DNA of 64,000 bases from Begonia masoniana (lineage: Eukaryota; Streptophyta; Magnoliopsida; Cucurbitales; Begoniaceae): NCBI GenBank assembly GCA_022432975.1, contig CM039509.1:24707432-24771431 (forward strand), read 5' to 3'. The notes below the pieces were generated by a model. That model searched no databases, was not told the DNA's origin, and worked only from the letters and a program-made list of their open reading frames with translations. Position numbers and translations under genes: made by a program. Below, piece by piece: positions 59,154-64,000 of the stretch (positions are counted from its first letter, which is position 1; the number at the start of each line of letters is the position of its first letter).

Positions 59154-59595
59154 CTGGAGATATTTAACACGTCTGATAAACAATTTACCAAATAAAAACA
59201 AGACCATTGACGCCCCTAATCATTGAGCTTAAAACTCAGTGATGATGTTCTCTAATTTTTGGGAGAAGCTAAAAGGAACAGGAGGACATTAGTATTTCTG
59301 AAAGACGGCATATATTAGCCATCTACGGGTAACACTTCAGAATAATTTTGTTCTTTTTTTTTTTTTTGGTTCATGCCAATAGGAATGACTTTATAACTTG
59401 TTACAAGGTGATTTCTAGTTCACTTTTGAAATATGATTTCCAGCATTAAAGTTTGTTTACTAACGCAAGTAAAAATAACAATAACCCCCCAACCTGAAAA
59501 ATAAATATGTGAAAAGAAATAAAAGCCATCCAAATCCACTTGTTCCTCTTAAGGAACTTTAGAAGGAGACATGTGAAAGATTGCACACGGCTCTC
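59154..59595 (-). other. Last TTC27 intron piece before the P LTR
   Basis: It follows the CCAG acceptor upstream of the 59062-59153 exon. No further upstream TTC27 exon is seen before the LTR at 59596, so the N-terminal exons are missing or lie beyond the window. Confidence 0.6.
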
Positions 59596-59972
59596 TGTTG
59601 CACCAACTTCGTCAAAAGAAGGGTTATTTGGTAAATTTTATAGTAGGAAAGGAAAATGGGCGTTATTAGTGGAAGTGTGTGTGTGGGAGGTTATTGTTTT
59701 TAGTAATGATTTTCTGACAGACTGTTAGAAAGGAAAAGAGGGAGAGATTCTAACAAGGGGTTTAAGGGTTTAGAGTGGAGAGCAACTTTATTATTCATCA
59801 TTTTACATACTCATATTTCTTATGAATAATAGTATTTATGAGTCTCTGGTTTAGTCAGACTTGTGGTGTAGTTCGTTTACTGTTTGGAATATTTGTGTTG
59901 CTTTCTTCTCGTCGAGTGCAGGGGACTACCAGGAATAGGAAACTTATCAAAGGAGGAGACTGAAGTGCGACA
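59596..59972 (+). repeat. 5' LTR of element P (Q family)
   Basis: TGTTGCACCAAC to GAAGTGCGACA, 377 bp, similar along its length to 46474-46861. It is immediately followed by a primer site, so this is a 5' LTR. Confidence 0.88.
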
Positions 59973-59973
59973 A

Positions 59974-59986
59974 TGGTATTAGAGCC
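59974..59986 (+). other. Primer binding site of P
   Basis: TGGTATTAGAGCC, one mismatch from the initiator-Met tRNA complement, one base after the LTR. Confidence 0.85.
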
Positions 59987-62068
59987 ATCCGATCGAGTGA
60001 AGTTTTTCATGACCAAGCCATTTACTCATGGAGAAAGAGTGGAGGAATTAGACAAAGAAATGTTGGATCTCAACGCCACTCCGACCAACTGAACAAAATT
60101 GACAAGTTAAATAGGATAGAAGAAATGCTACGAGTTCTATCGGAGCTCATAGCAAACATAGCGTTACTTCTTTCTGTTCACCGTCTTTCGCCAAAATCAA
60201 GTCTTGACATTCCATCATCATCTAATTTGAAAGGGAAGGCGTGTGTCCCCGGGCCCAACATTAAAGAGACCGGACCTGCGTTTCTCCATTCCAAAAGGCA
60301 AGGGTGACCACTCCTTCAGTCAACAAGACTACCGTCGATCAACATTTTTTCACGCACATAGACTGAGAGGAGAGGAACGCTGAGATTTCGTGTATGATGT
60401 TGCCACAATGGAGGGTTCACTCATTTCTCTCCACCTTTTGCAGAGGATTGCTGCAACCCTTGCGATAATCGTCGACGACAAGCATTGGAGAATCTTCCCC
60501 GTGCAGACCTCCCTCTATTCGATGAAGAAGACTAAGAGTCCTCGACAAAGAAGTGTAAGACTGGCTCACATTCTTCCAGACAACTGGGCCTAATTCCTCT
60601 TGACAATTGGGCTCAAGTACTGTTTCATTTCTTGGTGGGGAAAGCCCATGATTACTATGAATGAATTTGTGAAGAGGAGCCCAACCTCAGCTGGGAAGAG
60701 ATCAAGCACGCATTGGGCCCAAGGAGTTCAAGTCCGGGTAAGAACAGTTATGAGTTTACGACAAATGGGGAGTGTGGAAGAATATGGAGACCATTTCGTC
60801 TCTGCGGAATGGATCGTGAACCAGTTATGGGGCCTTTCATTAATGGGTTACCTAGTGACTTACAAGACGACACTTGAATTATGCGCCCATGAAACGTGTA
60901 TAACGCTTTAATGCTCGCCCTCGTTTATGAACATAAACTTGAAAATTGAGCCTCAAGAAGTGAGGGCAAGACACGCCCATATTCACATTGGGGGGCCAAG
61001 ACTCCAACATATTTCCCCACTCCAACCCACTAAACAAGTGGCCCGAAATCAATGACCCAGACTGAAATTGTCGACCTCTGACCTGTAGCAGCCAAAAACA
61101 GAAGTGGTGGTACGTCGTCTTCCACCTTGCGTCTAGAAGGGGCAACTAATCGGCCAGTGGCGACCCAGGCGAGCACCAACGCCGTCGTGAAGCAAATTTG
61201 TGCTTCTGCTGTGGAGATTGATGGGAACCCAGTCGTAGACACACTGCATTTAATTGAGACGAAGGACACAAGGAAGCCGTTGAATGAACAACCTTCGGTT
61301 ACAGAAAAAGCTGACGAGGGAGAAGGACTAATGTTATTGCAAGCCACTCTTTCCTTATTATCTATGTCGTGGGTTAACGACATTCATTCCTTTAAGATGT
61401 TGGGCACAGTCAACTCCCGCAAAGTACTGGTTTTAGTCAATTTAGTGCCAATTGCTCATTCGTGAGATGGCAAGTGGCGGAAAAGCTTTGATTGAACCAG
61501 GCAATGGTGCCAAACTTTTCGATGAAGGTAAGAGATGGGTTTTGTTTAGCAATCAACTCCACATGCCCACAGAATCCTTTGTCTCTCCGGGGGTAAGGGG
61601 TAATCTTTGAGGTTAGTGCTTTTTCCTTTCACATTTATGGTGTTGATTTAGTTTTGGGTATGGACTGGGTTCAGAACTCAGGCACTTTCCAAGTCAATTG
61701 CAACTAGTTGTGGCTTCGGTTTACTAGAAATGGGGTTGAACATACCTTAGTCGATGAACCTATGTTGTTGGTTCAGCATATTTCTATTAAATTGTGGTTA
61801 AGTACAGTGAGGGGACCAGTGTTTTTTGGTGGATTTACATCCAAATAGTCTCTTTCACTATACGGAGTTACTTACAAATGCATCCATCTTCTTAAGTGAG
61901 CTCCAAGCTGAGTAAGAGTCTGTATTCTCAACAGCTCCAAACCTTCCTACTATCCATTCCAGAAGTCACGCGATCAAATTGAAAGACGGATTGACACCGC
62001 CCCATATTCGACCCTAGCGGTACCCCCATGTTAAAAAAAATGAAATAAAGCAATTAGTGAAGAATATG
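59987..62068 (+). pseudogene. P: decayed gypsy gag-protease region
   Basis: Pieces of a gypsy polyprotein in shifting frames: THGERVEELDKEMLDLNATP near the start (60030), NLPRADLPLFDEED (about 60495), FHFLVGKAHDYYE and EEEPNLSWEEIKHALGPK (60620-60720), EYGDHFVSAEWIV (60780), and protease remains ALIEPGNGAKLFDEG (61480) and a segment ending VLGMDWVQNSGTFQVN (61650-61705). There are many stops. The pol region is absent because K2 begins at about 62069. Confidence 0.75.
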
Positions 62069-64000
62069 ATGTTGGTTTTCGGGGTTCCTACGCATGGCGG
62101 AATTCACTATTATTCATAATAATAGTGACATGCGTTACCCTGTGACTTTAAAACTATTTTAAAATCATTAAAAACCATAAGTTGGATCGTTAGTCTAAAA
62201 GAAATTATTTTTGAGAAATATGTAATTTTTCAAAATGTAAACAATTTACATTGAGAAAAATTATTAGAATTAGGTTGTGAAGTAATAAAAGAAAATACCT
62301 TTTTGGAGCAACGCTTTTACTCAGGTACTCCCGTCTGATCTTAACAGCTTTAACTCAGGATTAGGTGTTATTCCCGAAGACTTTGATACCGTCGAGTCTT
62401 CTCTGAAGATCTTTATACTAAAATCTCCTGACGTGTGGGCGTCTCTCTTACAAGAATAACACACTCATATATTTGTGGAGAGACGTGTTCTCAACACATG
62501 AGACGTCTCTCTACGATCTTAGAAAACGGTTTTCTAAAACCGAATACGGAAAGGTCACACCTTTTCTCTCTAGGGATTTGTTTTTCGGTTGTTCACCGTT
62601 GTCAGTGTTCTCCTCCTGCCAAATCACATTTGACAATTTTTATAGATCTGTTTTAAAATTAATATTTAGATTTATTTTAATAAAAAATAATTTTTAAAAA
62701 ATAAATCTTATCTAATCAAATCTAATTTGATTAGAAGTTGATTTATCTAATAAATCAATTTATTAATTAATCATATAATCTAAAAACAGTTTTTAGAATA
62801 TATTTATGAAAACTACTTTTCAAGATAATCTCATCTCATGAGATTCTTCAGATCTACTTTTAAATAGTAAACAAACTATAAGTCAACCGTAGATCAAATC
62901 TAATTTGATCAGATTTTCCAGATCTACTTTTATTCAAATTTCAAAAAATCTGATATTATAGTTTGTTACATAACCACTTTAAATTTGAAGATCAAATCTC
63001 ATCTGATGAGATTCTTCAAATCTAATTCAAAACCCTTAAAAATATCTCATCTAATGAGATATTTTATTTTGAATTCAAAATATAAAAACTATTTATATAT
63101 TTTGAATAACAATATATTTATTTGAGTGTTTATAAATGATTAATCATTATTAATCATTTATATATTTATTCTTATAACATGGAAATTAAATAGTGATATA
63201 AGATAACAGAGGGACCGATGGACCTATATTTCTAAGCTCCAATAATATTTGTTAATTAATATAAACTCTTTATATTAAATAACACAATTATTAACTCTAG
63301 AGTAATTCCACTAAATACCTAGAGTTGCACTCTTAGAACTATAGAGTATATTTACTCAAAGTAATGTCCATTGATATAGTCATTACATATGTATTAATCC
63401 TCCATTAAGATTCGTAATAGAGCTAGGTATAAAATCCGTTAACCTCTCATATTACATCTTATCCTTGACTACCATTAGTTCTTGATTGAATAATTAATTC
63501 ATAACATTTATGAATTTGCGCGCTAATTATTCAATCCCTGAACTAACAAACAAGGGAATCTTATATTATGGATTTCATTGTATCAATGTTAGCATTCCCA
63601 GCTACTCATTTAATTTATTCCCAAAATACAAGGTTTATGTAATGTAACCCATACAAAACTATACCGAGTAAATCAAAGAATAAATTATAATGAAATAGGA
63701 GTCTACTAAATACAATGAATTAAGATCATACATATATGACGATCATTATGATAAAATTAATTGTTCTTTATTCAACGGATATTATAAGAACAATATAATT
63801 TTATCTGGTCCAGTCCTATATAATCATATTATATAAAATACAATCACTTTATGTCACTACATATATAGTCGGGATATGACTACACGTTCTCAACGAAGTG
63901 AACTGTATTTATGACTTTATTAATTTGAAGATCCTTTACTTCAAATATAAGTCATGGACTATTGTGATTATTTCTTTTTAAATTTAATCCCACATATATC
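62069..64000 (-). mobile_element. Element K2: second copy of the K-type LTR, uninterrupted
   Basis: It starts near TGTTGGTTTTCGGGGTTCC (62069). From 63086 to the window end it follows K (10249-10508, then 39987 to about 40650) almost base for base and contains the J target TATAG once, at 63340-63344. The proximal 1 kb differs from K apart from general layout, including a TATAAAAATTG-like box on the minus strand at about 62640. It runs off the window. Confidence 0.7.

Noticed and set aside
46474..59972. One retrotransposon carrying both gene fragments between two LTRs
   Set aside because: The left LTR is preceded by pol and a purine tract and the right one is followed by a primer site and gag, the reverse of a single element's order.
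61030..61465. Opposing frames of over 100 codons in P
   Set aside because: They lie within the decayed gypsy gag-protease region, whose recognisable pieces are in shifting plus-strand frames; neither frame has a family match.

Overview
The window reads as repeat-rich nuclear DNA of a flowering plant, most likely a eudicot. Four things point there: Ty3/gypsy chromovirus LTRs of 2-3 kb starting TGTAACACCC with initiator-Met primer sites, a short Ty1/copia element, a Cassandra-type TRIM carrying 5S rRNA-like sequence, and two intron-containing plant gene remnants (a TTC27-like TPR gene and an ALKBH9/10-like gene). The species cannot be named. No bacterial genes, tRNA genes or CRISPR arrays were seen.

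Layout. 1-1409 is the 3' part of a gypsy LTR. A minus-strand plant transposon-protein remnant (1410-2096 and 9005-9523) is split by F (2102-8999), which holds G, which holds H. From 9524 to about 40800 there is a deep nest: AT-rich LTR-like K contains solo LTR J (10509-39981). J contains solo LTR B (10706-35418) and solo LTR L (37440-39467). B contains non-autonomous element A (11141-18977, itself holding the Cassandra-type insert E) and chromovirus C (19971-32016, itself holding solo LTR D). Most borders have exact 5-bp target duplications: agaat for B, tatag for J, cgcgg for A, cattc for C, caaat for D, gaaat for E, cctgg for H, atggc for F, cgtgg for L and gggcc for N. A second copy of K at the right end (62069-64000) shows the J target site without J.

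From 41422 to 46861 lie an LTR remnant M, split by the copia element N (42392-45631), and the 3' end of a second gypsy family (Q). From about 47480 to 59153 is a gene-fragment island: an ALKBH-like pseudogene on the plus strand with a possible Helitron 3' end after it, then 13 phase-compatible exons of a TTC27-like gene on the minus strand with two in-frame stops. An LTR of the Q family (P, 59596) and a decayed gag-protease region follow. K2 ends the window.

Main original observation. The gypsy LTRs, although divergent and in both orientations, share one layout. There is a splice-donor-like site, then an acceptor-like site, a 45-54 nt mini-exon, a near-consensus GTAAGT donor followed by a GGCCYTACA box, and finally a CTAAGC branch-like box 30-45 nt before a GATGTAG/GGTGTAG acceptor. 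This suggests a conserved spliced leader inside the LTR. A 2.3-kb tandem copy at 30.1-34.7 kb differs largely by single-base indels and may be an assembly error. No gene in the window looks intact.
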